Positions 54,410-63,985 of a stretch of 64,000 bases of DNA are shown here, piece after piece. The notes beneath the pieces were generated by a model. The model saw only the letters and a program-made list of their open reading frames with translations. It was not told the origin of the DNA and ran no database searches. The translations under genes and the position numbers were made by a program. Numbering within the stretch: position 1 is the stretch's first letter; each line of letters starts with the position of its first letter. The stretch is from an uncultured Christensenella sp. (GTDB taxonomy: Bacteria > Bacillota > Clostridia > Christensenellales > UBA3700), in assembly GCA_910584035.1 (NCBI GenBank), contig CAJTZR010000001.1, positions 34,295 to 98,294 on the forward strand. The letters run 5' to 3'.

Positions 54410-54492
54410 AAACTAGAAGTGCTTGTAGAGCAAGTGTATTGCATTTGCAATACAACATTTTAAGCTGGCTTAAAATTTGCTTCTAATAGTTT
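54410..54492 (+). other. Multi-hairpin structured region upstream of recJ
   Basis: An outer stem, AAAC/GTTT plus TAGAAG (54414-54419)/CTTCTA (54480-54485) with a three-base bulge, encloses three consecutive hairpins: CTTG/CAAG (54422-54434), TGTATTGC-ATTT-GCAATACA (54435-54454) and ATTTTAAG-CTGG-CTTAAAAT (54457-54476). The nested layout resembles a multi-branch RNA but matches no riboswitch or T-box I know. It ends 46 bases before the recJ ATG. Confidence 0.5.
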
Positions 54493-54538
54493 ATACAATA
54501 CAATTTTGTTAACACAAACAATCAATGAGGTTTGGGAT

Positions 54539-56920
54539 ATGGGAACTTTTGTTCAAAAGAAAAAAATAGATAAGGAATTGGCTGACAAATTAAGTAACAC
54601 TCTTGGGTGTGGCAAAGATTTGGCAGAGGTTCTTGCTATACGTGGATTTGAAAATGTTCAAGATATTCAAGCATTTTTGTTTCCAGATATTGCAAATTTA
54701 ACACCAGTTTTCAGCTATTCTGGTATGAGAGAGGCATCTGACCGCATTAAAGCGGCGGTGGCAAATAACGAAACTATTGTTATTTATGGTGACTATGATT
54801 GTGATGGAGTGTGTGCAACAAGTATTTTATATTTATTTTTGACCTCACTTGGTTTAGATGTTAAGTTTTACATTCCAAACCGCAAAAAAGAGGGGTACGG
54901 CATACATAGGGAAGCTTTAGAGGAAATTGCAGAAACATTTTATCCTGACTTGATTATTACTGTTGACTGCGGTATTACTTGCAAAGAGGATATTGACTAT
55001 GCGATTGACGAGTTAGGCATTGACTTTATAGTTACCGACCACCACGAACCACCTAAAGATTTGCCTAATTGTATAGTGGTTAATCCTAAAGTGGATAGAT
55101 TTGAGCATACATTTAATGAGTTGTGTGGTGCTGGTATTGCTTTGAGGTTGTGCGAGGCAGTCGGTGGCGAAAAAACTTTAATGTATTTTATTGATATTTG
55201 TGCTATTGCGACTATTGCAGATATTGTACCTTTGCAAGGTGATAACCGAATTATAGTAAGCTATGGTATTGACGTAATCAATGCCCGTGCAAGGCAATCT
55301 ACTAAATTATTACTTGAGGTCGCTGGGGTATCTCCAAGCGAAAGAGTTAATAGCACAGACGTTGCATTTAAAATAGTACCACGTATTAACGCAGTTGGTA
55401 GATTAGCTGATTCCAAAAAAGCTGTAAATATGTTTATTGACAATGACTATTTTTATGTAAAGAGTTTGACGGAACAAGCAAATCTTTACAATAAGGAAAG
55501 GCAACAATTTACAGACGATTTGGTTGACGATTGCTTACATTTGCTTGAAGATTATGATTTAGTAAACAATAGAATTATTGTAATGTATAGTGACAAATGG
55601 GAAGCGGGAGTATTGGGTATTGCTAGTGCAAAAATTACTAGTATGTTTAATCGACCTAGTATTTTGTTGACTTCTGATGGTGATGTATATAAAGGGTCTG
55701 CACGTAGTATCGCTGGTGTAAATATCTATGAGTGTGTATCTGCTTGCAAGGCATTTTTAGATAATTTTGGTGGGCATACAATGGCTTGCGGTGTTACTTG
55801 CAAAAAGCAAAATATTGAGGCTTTTAGTTTTGCAATTAATGAATATGCACGTACTTTGGATAAAAATTTGTTTGTGCCAAAGGCAGAGTTTGACCTAAAA
55901 AGGAATATGGATGAGCTGTCTTTAGAGGGCATTACAGAGCTTTCCAAACTTGAGCCATATGGTATGGATAATCCTAAGGTAAAATACAATATTAGCATAA
56001 ATACCCCGATTTTCAGCAGGATATCCACTACAAAACACATAAAAAGCAAAGGTACAAGCGATGTCGAATTGGTGTATTTTGACGGAATGCAACAGATGAA
56101 AAATATCAATAGTAGCAGTAATGTCAATATGCTTTGCGATTTTGGCGTGCGTACTTTTGCTAACAGAATTTACGCTCAAGGTGTAGTGCAAGATACGGAG
56201 TTTGATTGGAATAATTTTGAGTTTGATAAAAACTACTTGGCAATAAAATACGCCTATTATGCAAAATATGATAATAGTAGTGTTTTTAAAATAAAATACA
56301 TTAAGGAAAAACACATTGACGAGTTGTTTGATAACGATTTGTATGGTGTTTGTTTCCTTGCCTATAGTGACCAAACTTTTGCTAAGTATTCGCAATTGCT
56401 AGGTGATAGAATTGTCAAAATTGACAATGGTATTTTGGCAGATGTCAACCCATTAAACAGATTAGTTTTGGACTTAGATATGGGACAAAATCTTGCATTC
56501 TACAAAAAAATAGTTATACTTGATACTTTGCCTAGTTTAGGAGTAATAGATTACTACAAATTAAATATGAATGCAGAAGTGTATATGATTAAAGACAATA
56601 TGCTTTCAGATTATTTGCAAATTGTTAGAGAAAACTTTCCTAATTTAGACGAAATGCGTGCAATATTTGTGGAACTTAAAAAGTTACTTTTAGAAAATAC
56701 AAAAATTGCGACATTTGGTGAATTATATAGTGAGTATTGCAAGAAAGGCGGAGGCAACAAGATTGCTTTTTATATGGCAATGTTTGTCTTTTATGAACTT
56801 AAAATTATCAAGCTTAAAGGTGGTTTTTATGTTGATAGCAGTGTAAAGACCAGTTTAGATAGTAGTATTATTTATCAAAGGATTAAGGAGTTAATTTATG
56901 CAGGAAAAAGTGCTAATTAA
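54539..56920 (+). CDS. recJ: Single-stranded-DNA exonuclease RecJ
   Basis: 5'-to-3' exonuclease acting on single-stranded DNA in repair and recombination. DHH motifs are in order: YGDYDCDGVCAT (near residue 84), VDCG (near 144), and TDHHE with Asp167-His168-His169. The DHHA1 motif NFGGHTMACG follows near residue 405, then an OB-like domain and a long C-terminal extension typical of Firmicutes RecJ. The ATG at 54539 follows GAGG and gives 793 residues; a TTG start 11 codons upstream lacks support. Overlaps rel by 23 bases. Confidence 0.96.
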   Translation: MGTFVQKKKIDKELADKLSNTLGCGKDLAEVLAIRGFENVQDIQAFLFPDIANLTPVFSYSGMREASDRIKAAVANNETIVIYGDYDCDGVCATSILYLFLTSLGLDVKFYIPNRKKEGYGIHREALEEIAETFYPDLIITVDCGITCKEDIDYAIDELGIDFIVTDHHEPPKDLPNCIVVNPKVDRFEHTFNELCGAGIALRLCEAVGGEKTLMYFIDICAIATIADIVPLQGDNRIIVSYGIDVINARARQSTKLLLEVAGVSPSERVNSTDVAFKIVPRINAVGRLADSKKAVNMFIDNDYFYVKSLTEQANLYNKERQQFTDDLVDDCLHLLEDYDLVNNRIIVMYSDKWEAGVLGIASAKITSMFNRPSILLTSDGDVYKGSARSIAGVNIYECVSACKAFLDNFGGHTMACGVTCKKQNIEAFSFAINEYARTLDKNLFVPKAEFDLKRNMDELSLEGITELSKLEPYGMDNPKVKYNISINTPIFSRISTTKHIKSKGTSDVELVYFDGMQQMKNINSSSNVNMLCDFGVRTFANRIYAQGVVQDTEFDWNNFEFDKNYLAIKYAYYAKYDNSSVFKIKYIKEKHIDELFDNDLYGVCFLAYSDQTFAKYSQLLGDRIVKIDNGILADVNPLNRLVLDLDMGQNLAFYKKIVILDTLPSLGVIDYYKLNMNAEVYMIKDNMLSDYLQIVRENFPNLDEMRAIFVELKKLLLENTKIATFGELYSEYCKKGGGNKIAFYMAMFVFYELKIIKLKGGFYVDSSVKTSLDSSIIYQRIKELIYAGKSAN

Positions 56921-59045
56921 ATTAAAAAACCAGTATCCAACCGAACAATATGAGAAAATTTTACAAGCATATGAGTTCGCAAAAAAAGCACACGAGGGAC
57001 AAAAACGTCAGTCGGGTGAAGATTATTTTGTTCACCCTTGTGCGGTGAGTGAAATTTTGATAGATATGGGGCTTGATAGCGAGACAGTAATGGCGGCATT
57101 TTTGCACGATGTTATTGAGGATACTCCGCATACCTCTGAGGAGCTTAACGAACTATTTGGTAAGTCTGTGGTTATGCTTGTAAATGGTGTAACTAAGTTA
57201 AATAAATTACAATTTAAGTCTAGTGTGGACGAACAAGCAGAAAATTTGAGAAAAATGCTGTTTGCAATGAGTGATGATATAAGGGTTATCATTATCAAAC
57301 TTGCAGATAGATTGCATAATATGCGTACATTGTTGTTTAAGTCTGCAGATAGACAAAAAGAAATATCTAGAGAAACGCTTGATATTTATGCACCAATTGC
57401 AGAAAGACTGGGAATGGGAACTATTAAGGGCGAGCTAGAGGACTTGGCAATGCGTTACCTTAACCCAGATGATTACTATGCTTTAGTGCAAAAGATATCT
57501 TCTAAAAAGGTGGAAAGACAAGAGTTTGTGCAAAATGTTGTAAAAGACATTAAGGCAAAGCTTGCGGAAATGAAAATTGACGGCGAGGTGAATGGCAGAC
57601 CTAAGCATTTTTACAGCATTTACAAAAAAATGCAGAGTGGTAAAGAGTTTGAACAAATTTACGATTTGATAGCTGTGCGTATTATTGTTGATACTATAAA
57701 AGATTGCTATGCCGTTTTGGGTGCAATTCATACTATGTGGAAACCATTGCCTGGTAGATTTAAAGACTATATCGCTATGCCAAAGACAAATAATTATCAG
57801 TCTTTGCATACCACAGTTATATCTCAATATGGTTCGCCTTTTGAAATACAAATTAGAACTCACGAAATGCACGATATTGCGGAGTTTGGTATCGCCGCTC
57901 ACTGGAAATACAAGGAAGGTAGACTAACTAGCGACCAAAGCATTATGGATAATCGTATGCAATGGATACGTAGCATTATGGAAGTACAAAAGGACTTGCG
58001 TGACAATGCAGAATTTTTGCAGTCGCTTAAGGTGGACTTGTATCCAGACGAGGTGTTTGTAATAACGCCAAAAGGCAAAGTAGTAAGCTTGCCAAAAGGT
58101 GCTACGGGTATAGATTTTGCATATGCTGTACATACAGAAGTTGGCAATAAGTGTGTTGGAATCAAGGTTGACGGCAAAATTGTGCCAATCAATACAAGGC
58201 TAACAAATAATTCACTTGTTGAGGTTATAACCTCAAATGCGTCAAAAGGACCTAGCCGTGATTGGCTAAAGTTTGTTGCAACTGCCAGTGCAAGGAACAA
58301 AATTAGAGCATACTTTAAACGTGAAATGCGTGAGGAGAACATAAAACGTGGTAGAGAAATGCTTGAGAGAGAAGCTAAACATAGAAATTATAATCTTTCT
58401 GCATTATTAAATAATGAGGAATGGCTTAAATATTTTAAAAATCGTTATGGTGCTAACGGCAATATGGACGATATTTATGCGGAAATTGGATATGGCAACC
58501 TAACTACAAACAAGGTTATTTTAAAGCTAATTGATTGTTTTAAGAAGTCAGGTGCGGAAATGCCACCAATTATCAGCGGAGTTAAGAGCAACAAGCCTAC
58601 TAGCAAGAAAGGTACGGGCGTATTAATACGTGGTTATGACGACTTTTTAATTAGGCTTGCACATTGTTGTAACCCCGTTCCTGGTGATAAGATTGTCGGA
58701 TATATCAGCCGTGGTAGAGGTGTTTCTATTCACAGAGCGGACTGCCCAAATATGAAACATATTGAGGACGAGCGTATAATTGAGGCTAACTGGTCAAGTA
58801 ATATGTCCTCTCAATTTACAGCAAACTTAGAGGTTAATTGTATTAATAAATCCAAATTGCTTGTAGATGTTACAACGTTTTTCGCAAACAGAAAGCAAAC
58901 ACTTAATGCGGTTAATATGCGTGCTGGTGACGATTTAAATGCAATTATAACAATTAGTGTAGATATAACTAACATTCAAGAATTGGACGATATGATAAAT
59001 AAATTGCGTGGCATAGAAGGAGTATTTGATGTACACAGAATTTGA
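56898..59045 (+). CDS. rel: Bifunctional (p)ppGpp synthetase/hydrolase
   Basis: Stringent-response enzyme of 715 residues, the usual Rel length. The N-terminal HD hydrolase (AFLHDVIEDTPHT near residues 67-78) is intact, the synthetase domain carries GRPKHFYSIYKKM (near 234) and AMPKTNNYQSLHTT, and TGS (DEVFVITPKGKVVSLPKG), zinc-finger (HCCNPVPGD) and ACT domains follow. Both activities should be present. It starts inside the end of recJ, with AAGGA upstream, and its end overlaps the MBL hydrolase. Rel-recJ linkage is common in Firmicutes. Confidence 0.97.
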   Translation: MQEKVLIKLKNQYPTEQYEKILQAYEFAKKAHEGQKRQSGEDYFVHPCAVSEILIDMGLDSETVMAAFLHDVIEDTPHTSEELNELFGKSVVMLVNGVTKLNKLQFKSSVDEQAENLRKMLFAMSDDIRVIIIKLADRLHNMRTLLFKSADRQKEISRETLDIYAPIAERLGMGTIKGELEDLAMRYLNPDDYYALVQKISSKKVERQEFVQNVVKDIKAKLAEMKIDGEVNGRPKHFYSIYKKMQSGKEFEQIYDLIAVRIIVDTIKDCYAVLGAIHTMWKPLPGRFKDYIAMPKTNNYQSLHTTVISQYGSPFEIQIRTHEMHDIAEFGIAAHWKYKEGRLTSDQSIMDNRMQWIRSIMEVQKDLRDNAEFLQSLKVDLYPDEVFVITPKGKVVSLPKGATGIDFAYAVHTEVGNKCVGIKVDGKIVPINTRLTNNSLVEVITSNASKGPSRDWLKFVATASARNKIRAYFKREMREENIKRGREMLEREAKHRNYNLSALLNNEEWLKYFKNRYGANGNMDDIYAEIGYGNLTTNKVILKLIDCFKKSGAEMPPIISGVKSNKPTSKKGTGVLIRGYDDFLIRLAHCCNPVPGDKIVGYISRGRGVSIHRADCPNMKHIEDERIIEANWSSNMSSQFTANLEVNCINKSKLLVDVTTFFANRKQTLNAVNMRAGDDLNAIITISVDITNIQELDDMINKLRGIEGVFDVHRI

Positions 59046-59655
59046 TGGGTTCAGCGTTAAAAAAATAGTTAATGGTGGACTGCAAAACAATAGCTATATT
59101 ATAAAATTTGGAAATAAATGCGTGGTGATTGACCCTGCATCTAAAGTGATAAATGTCGCTGTGGAAGAGGAGGGGTTGCAAGTTTTGGCTGTGCTTTTAA
59201 CTCACGGACACTTTGACCATATAAAAGGTGTGCAAGAGTTTTTGGATAAAAATGTACCAGTATATATCCATAAATTAGACGAGGGCAAATGCAATGGCGA
59301 ACATAGTTTGGACTGGTTAAAAAGATTTAGAATAACACCTTTTGAACCAACCAATTTTGTCGCTGACAATGAACTTTTGAATTTTGAAGACTTGGAAATT
59401 AAAGTTATTCACACCCCGGGACACTCTGCGGGTGGAGTATGCTATGTTATAAAAAATGTAATTTTTTCTGGCGATACTTTGTTTTTGGATAGCTATGGCA
59501 GATACGATTTTGAAGATAGCAGTTTTGACGATTTAAAACATTCTATTAAAGATAAATTGTTTGGTTTGGACGGCGATTATGTCGTTTATCCTGGACACGG
59601 GGACAGCACAACTCTTGCATATGAGAGAGAAAGGAATATGATTCTATGGAGTTAA
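59029..59655 (+). CDS. Metallo-beta-lactamase-fold hydrolase (glyoxalase II-like)
   Basis: A 208-residue hydrolase of the YcbL/GloB-like group. The metal motif is LTHGHFDHIKG (near residue 61), with HTPGHSAGG and SGDTLFLDSYGR following, and YPGHGDST at the end. The ATG at 59029 follows AAGGAG; a TTG codon immediately before is also open. It lacks the C-terminal domain of true glyoxalase II. This gene commonly follows rel in Clostridia; the physiological thioester or other substrate is not established. Its end overlaps hemZ by 10 bases. Confidence 0.92.
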   Translation: MYTEFDGFSVKKIVNGGLQNNSYIIKFGNKCVVIDPASKVINVAVEEEGLQVLAVLLTHGHFDHIKGVQEFLDKNVPVYIHKLDEGKCNGEHSLDWLKRFRITPFEPTNFVADNELLNFEDLEIKVIHTPGHSAGGVCYVIKNVIFSGDTLFLDSYGRYDFEDSSFDDLKHSIKDKLFGLDGDYVVYPGHGDSTTLAYERERNMILWS

Positions 59656-61067
59656 AAATTGTTACAAACAGCGATTTTATGCAAGACTTTATGGATGTTG
59701 TAAGAGCTTTTTCACCTATGGTAGAGTATGAGGAAAAGGAAGAGATAAATGTTATCCATATACAAATTGAAAATGAGTTTGTACGACTAAAATTTAAAGA
59801 AAAAACAATCGAAAATCGGGGGCAAATTGAAAATTTGCCACAAATTAAGCAGAAAAGTGAGATAAAAAGACTTGCAAAAATTATGCTTTATGACTTGCTT
59901 AGCGAGCTTACTGGAGTAACTTTGCCATATGGTTCGCTTACGGGAATTAGACCTACTAAGTTGTATCACGAACTTTTGGAAAGTGGCAAAGATGCGTATA
60001 AGTATTTTACTGATTATTTGAGAGTTCCTACTCAAGGTGCGGACTGGATAAGACGAATTTGCGAAAACCAAAAAGAGATATATTCGCATAACAATAAGGA
60101 AATTGATTTTTTTGTTAACATTCCAATATGCGTTACAAGGTGCAGTTATTGCTCGTTTATATCTGCGGAGTTAGGAAAAATAAAAAAGTGGATAACACCT
60201 TATGTGGAACAACTTTGTAGAGAGATTGAGCATAGTATTAAACTTGTGGACAAGCTAGGTGTAAAAGTGCGTTCTGTATATGTGGGTGGTGGAACTCCTA
60301 CCAGTTTAAATGAACAAGATTTTGCAAAGGTAATAAGTTGTCTTAGCAAAATTAAGTGTAAGGAATTTACTGTTGAGGCTGGTAGGCCAGATACCATTAC
60401 TTTGGAAAAATTGCAAGTAATGAAAAATTGCGGTGTTAGTAGAATAAGTATCAATCCACAAACTTTTAATGATAAAACGCTTGAATTAATTGGACGTAAT
60501 CATTCAAAAGCGGATATTTACAGAGTGTATGACGAGGCGTTAAAGTTTAATTTTGATATAAATATGGACTTGATTGCAATGTTACCCAATGAGAGCTTTG
60601 AGGATTTCAAGTATTCTGTTGACGAAGCTATAAAACTTAATCCGCAAAATATTACTATACATACACTTGCAATCAAAAAGGGAAGCAACTTAAAACTTGC
60701 AGAATACGACAATAAAATCGAACTTTTGCCAAAACAAATGATAGATTATTCTCGCTCGGCGATTATGGCAAGTGGTTATGAACCATACTATATGTACCGC
60801 CAAAAGTATATGAGTGGGAACTTGGATAACACGGGATATGCTAAAAGTGGTAAAGGTTGCATTTACAATGTGGATATTATGGAGGAAACTCATAGTATTA
60901 TTGCTTGTGGGGCTGGTGCAATCAGTAAGCGTGTTTGGAATGAGGAAAATAGACTGGAAAGATTTGCCAATCCTAAGGGGATAGATGTTTATTTGGATAG
61001 GGAAGAGAAAATTCTATCCGAAAAGGAAAACTTTTTTAGTAATATTTTGACTAATTTTGAAAAATAG
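59646..61067 (+). CDS. hemZ: HemZ-type radical-SAM coproporphyrinogen dehydrogenase family protein
   Basis: A 473-residue radical SAM protein. An N-terminal HemZ-specific domain (to about residue 150) precedes the cluster motif CVTRCSYCSF (Cys residues in CxxxCxxC spacing), the YVGGGTPTSL SAM segment, and SINPQTFNDKTL. HemZ is related to HemN/HemW; coproporphyrinogen oxidation in strict anaerobes is doubtful and a haem-chaperone-like role is possible. A 19-bp sequence shared with the argH leader, plus a hairpin, lies in codons around residues 55-65. Overlaps the upstream hydrolase gene. Confidence 0.9.
   Translation: MELKIVTNSDFMQDFMDVVRAFSPMVEYEEKEEINVIHIQIENEFVRLKFKEKTIENRGQIENLPQIKQKSEIKRLAKIMLYDLLSELTGVTLPYGSLTGIRPTKLYHELLESGKDAYKYFTDYLRVPTQGADWIRRICENQKEIYSHNNKEIDFFVNIPICVTRCSYCSFISAELGKIKKWITPYVEQLCREIEHSIKLVDKLGVKVRSVYVGGGTPTSLNEQDFAKVISCLSKIKCKEFTVEAGRPDTITLEKLQVMKNCGVSRISINPQTFNDKTLELIGRNHSKADIYRVYDEALKFNFDINMDLIAMLPNESFEDFKYSVDEAIKLNPQNITIHTLAIKKGSNLKLAEYDNKIELLPKQMIDYSRSAIMASGYEPYYMYRQKYMSGNLDNTGYAKSGKGCIYNVDIMEETHSIIACGAGAISKRVWNEENRLERFANPKGIDVYLDREEKILSEKENFFSNILTNFEK
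59809..59839. repeat. 19-bp repeat plus hairpin (copy 2), inside hemZ
   Basis: 59809-59827 is identical to 13328-13346. It runs into GGCAAATT (59821-59828), loop GAA, AATTTGCC (59832-59839). The reading frame stays open through it. Confidence 0.6.
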
Positions 61068-61097
61068 AGCGTAATTTACAAAAAATAACAAAAAATA

Positions 61098-61126
61098 GTT
61101 TACACGCTATTTATTTTATGTTATTA
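61098..61126 (+). promoter_or_regulatory. rpsO promoter
   Basis: TTTACA (61098-61103), 17-base spacer, TATTAT (61121-61126), leaving a leader of about 80 bases in which S15 autoregulation could act. Confidence 0.6.
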
Positions 61127-61211
61127 TATTGACGATACCTTTGACTATGTTTATCAACTCTCCGATGATTTACTTGGTTAATGGAATAAATTATATTTAA
61201 GGAGAAGTAAA

Positions 61212-61484
61212 ATGGAAGATTTAACATTACTTACTAAACAACAAATTATTGAAAAATTTGCTCAAGCAGAGGGCGACACTGGTTCTCCAGAGGTACAAAT
61301 TGCTTTGCTAACTGCAAGAATCGAGAGCTTAAAAGCTCACTTTGCTGTGCATAAAAAAGACCACCACAGCCGTCGTGGTTTATTGCAAATGGTTGGTAAG
61401 AGAAAGAATTTGCTTACTTATTTAAAGAATAAGGATATCGAAAGATACAGAGCAATTATCGCTAAATTAAACCTAAGAAAGTAA
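61212..61484 (+). CDS. rpsO: 30S ribosomal protein S15
   Basis: A 90-residue primary 16S rRNA-binding protein. The signature [16 protein letters not shown] (residues 20-35) and [15 protein letters not shown] (about 50-64) are exact family features. AAGGAG precedes the ATG by six bases. The leader may carry an autoregulatory fold, as S15 leaders do in several phyla, but I cannot identify one by eye. Paired with pnp, the conserved order. Confidence 0.98.
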   Translation: MEDLTLLTKQQIIEKFAQAEGDTGSPEVQIALLTARIESLKAHFAVHKKDHHSRRGLLQMVGKRKNLLTYLKNKDIERYRAIIAKLNLRK

Positions 61485-61493
61485 TAAAAATAG

Positions 61494-61525
61494 CCCGAAT
61501 AGTAAAGTGTTCGGGTGATTTTTTT
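61494..61525 (+). terminator. rpsO-pnp intergenic terminator
   Basis: CCCGAA (61494-61499) and TTCGGG (61510-61515) with a ten-base loop, followed by TGA and T7. It probably gives partial read-through into pnp. Confidence 0.75.
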
Positions 61526-61616
61526 AAAACAATTAAATTGGTATAAGTATTTTATATATAAATTTTTCAACTAGTCGGTTGATAATCTTTGGATGACCAA
61601 AGATAGAGGAGGAGAA

Positions 61617-63701
61617 ATGATAGACAGAAAAATTTACAAAACTACAATAGGTGGCAGAGAGGTTGAGATTGAAACTGGTGCATATTGTGGTATGACAAAT
61701 GGCACTTGCCTTGTTAAGTGTGAGGAAACTGTAGTAATGGTTAACGTTACAATGTCAAAAGAGCCAAGAGATGGCGTTGACTTTTTCCCATTGAATGTTG
61801 ATTATGAGGAAAAAATGTACTCAGTTGGTAAAATTCCTGGTGGTTTTAAAAAGAGAGAGGGACGTCCAAGCGATAAAGGCATTTTGGTTTGCCGTTTGAT
61901 TGATAGACCTTTAAGACCATTATTCCCTAAGGGTTTTTATAACGATGTATCTGTAGTTGCTACTTGCCTTTCAGTTAACCCAGATGTTCCACCTGAGATT
62001 TACGCTATGATTGGTAGCTCTGTTGCATTGTCAATTTCAGATATTCCATTTGCTGGACCTACTGGTTCTGTAGTCGTTGGTTTTGTTGATGGCGAGTATG
62101 TTATCAACCCAAGTGCAGAGCAAAGAGAAAAGAGCAGATTGCATTTAAGCCTAAGCGGTACAAAGGACGCTATCTTAATGGTAGAGGCTGGTGCTAACGA
62201 GCTTACAGAGGAACAAATGATTGGTGCAATCTTGTTCGGTCACGAGGAAATTAAGAGAATCGTTACATTTATTGAGGGTATTCAACAAGAGATTGGTAAG
62301 GAAAAAATCGTTCCTAACATTTATCACGCTGACCCTGCTATTGAAGAGCAAGTTAGAAAATATGCTGACAAAATGATGGACAAGGCTTTAGAGGAGTTCA
62401 ATCGTCAAGCACGTGAGAAACTTGAGGAAGCTTTGGAGCAAGATGTTTTCTCTCACTTTGAAAGCATTTTCCCAGACGGAAAGAAAGATATTGCAGAAGT
62501 ACTTTACAATATGAAAAAAGAAAAGGTACGTGCTAAGATTTTGGAAAAAGGCATTCGCCCAGACGGACGTACTTTAAAAGAAATTAGACCTATTTGGTGC
62601 GAACACGGTATTTTACCACGTGTTCACGGCAGTGGTGTGTTCACTCGTGGTCAAACTCAAGTATTGACAACTGCTACACTAGGTACTATCAGCGAAGTTC
62701 AAAAGTTGGAAGGTCTTGATGACGAAGTATTCAAGAGATACATTCACCACTATAACTTCCCAGGCTATAGCGTAGGCGAAGCTAAGCCAGCTAAAAGCCC
62801 AGGACGCCGTGAGATTGGTCACGGAGCATTGGCTGAAAGAGCTTTGGAACCAGTTTTACCAAGTGAAGAGGTTTTCCCTTATGCTATCCGTACAGTAAGT
62901 GAGGTTTTGAGTTCAAATGGTTCAACATCTCAAGCAAGTGTTTGCGGTAGTACTTTGGCACTTATGGATGCGGGCGTTCCAATTAAAGCACCAGTTGCTG
63001 GTGTTGCAATGGGTTTGATTAGCACTCCAGATAAGAGCAATGTTAAAATTTTGACAGATATTCAAGGCTTAGAGGACTTCCTTGGCGATATGGACTTTAA
63101 GGTTGCTGGAACTGAAGCTGGTATCACTGCAATTCAAATGGATATCAAAATTAAAGGTATCAATGAGCAAATTTTACGTACAGCTTTAGCTCAAGCTCGT
63201 GAGGGTAGATTGGAAATTTTAGGCAAAATGTTGGCAGTTCTTCCAAAAGCTAATGACAAATTGTCTAAATATGCACCAAAAATTTTAACTTTTGAAATTG
63301 ACCCAGACAAAATCCGTGATGTTATTGGTAGCGGTGGTAAAGTTATCAACAAGATTATTGAGGATACTGGTGTTAAAATCGATATCAGCGATACTGGTAC
63401 AGTATTTATCGCAAGCAGTGATGAGGTAATGGCTGAAAAAGCTAAAAAGATTATCCTTGCAATTGCAAAAGACCCAGAGGTTGGTGACGAAATCGAAGGT
63501 CAAGTTGTAAGAATTATGGACTTTGGTGCTTTTGTTGAAATCGCCCCAGGTAAAGACGGAATGATTCACATCAGCAAACTTTCTAAAGATAGAGTAGAAA
63601 AAGTTACTGATGTTGTAAATATTGATGATAAAGTTTTAGTAAAAGTTATTAAAATTGACGACAAAGGCAGAATCGATTTAAAACTTATTAAAAAGCTTTA
63701 A
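61617..63701 (+). CDS. pnp: Polynucleotide phosphorylase
   Basis: 3'-to-5' phosphorolytic RNA-decay enzyme, 694 residues. It has two RNase PH domains (the second with RPDGRTLKEIRPIW near residue 315 and SNGSTSQASVCGSTLALMDA, given here as SNGSTSQASVCGS, near 435), a helical linker, KH (IGSGGKVINKI near 565) and S1 (EGQVVRIMDFGAFVEI near 628) domains. The C-terminus stops just after S1 without the acidic tail of some homologues. ATG 61617 is chosen because AGAGGAGGAG directly precedes it; an ATG at 61593 has no such site. Confidence 0.97.
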   Translation: MIDRKIYKTTIGGREVEIETGAYCGMTNGTCLVKCEETVVMVNVTMSKEPRDGVDFFPLNVDYEEKMYSVGKIPGGFKKREGRPSDKGILVCRLIDRPLRPLFPKGFYNDVSVVATCLSVNPDVPPEIYAMIGSSVALSISDIPFAGPTGSVVVGFVDGEYVINPSAEQREKSRLHLSLSGTKDAILMVEAGANELTEEQMIGAILFGHEEIKRIVTFIEGIQQEIGKEKIVPNIYHADPAIEEQVRKYADKMMDKALEEFNRQAREKLEEALEQDVFSHFESIFPDGKKDIAEVLYNMKKEKVRAKILEKGIRPDGRTLKEIRPIWCEHGILPRVHGSGVFTRGQTQVLTTATLGTISEVQKLEGLDDEVFKRYIHHYNFPGYSVGEAKPAKSPGRREIGHGALAERALEPVLPSEEVFPYAIRTVSEVLSSNGSTSQASVCGSTLALMDAGVPIKAPVAGVAMGLISTPDKSNVKILTDIQGLEDFLGDMDFKVAGTEAGITAIQMDIKIKGINEQILRTALAQAREGRLEILGKMLAVLPKANDKLSKYAPKILTFEIDPDKIRDVIGSGGKVINKIIEDTGVKIDISDTGTVFIASSDEVMAEKAKKIILAIAKDPEVGDEIEGQVVRIMDFGAFVEIAPGKDGMIHISKLSKDRVEKVTDVVNIDDKVLVKVIKIDDKGRIDLKLIKKL

Positions 63702-63941
63702 TCTACAGCCAATAAAAATACAATTTAAATTGTAGTATAATTGTAAAAAAAACGCTTAAAATACAAAGTAAGTTTGCTAAATTAATCTAAATAAAAATGA
63801 AGTAACAATTTTTAATAAAATTAAAATGTTATATTGCTAATTTTTACTTTATCATTGTAAATATTTTAAGTCAAAATCATAGTTGCTAAAAATATTGCGA
63901 ACTACTATGTATTAGTTTTAGTAAAACAATTATATAAAAAT

Positions 63942-63985
63942 AAAAGGCTATGTCACAACAAACAGTTGATAAATAGCCATTTTTA
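63942..63985 (+). terminator. Possible distal terminator of pnp
   Basis: GGCTAT (63946-63951) and ATAGCC (63973-63978) enclose an inner CAAC/GTTG stem, followed by T5 (63981-63985). It lies about 240 bases after pnp; the intervening DNA is AT-rich and shows nothing else. Confidence 0.35.

Noticed and set aside
55922..56395. Long antisense frame (157 codons) within recJ
   Set aside because: Opposite strand of recJ, low-complexity hydrophobic product, no start signals.
57899..58342. Long antisense frame (147 codons) within rel
   Set aside because: Entirely opposite a conserved rel sequence, no ribosome binding site or promoter; a shadow frame.
63942..63985. Insertion-sequence terminal repeat at the right edge (GGCTATGTCAC)
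   Set aside because: Resembles ends of some IS families, but there is no transposase in the window and an extended hairpin with T5 fits a terminator equally well.
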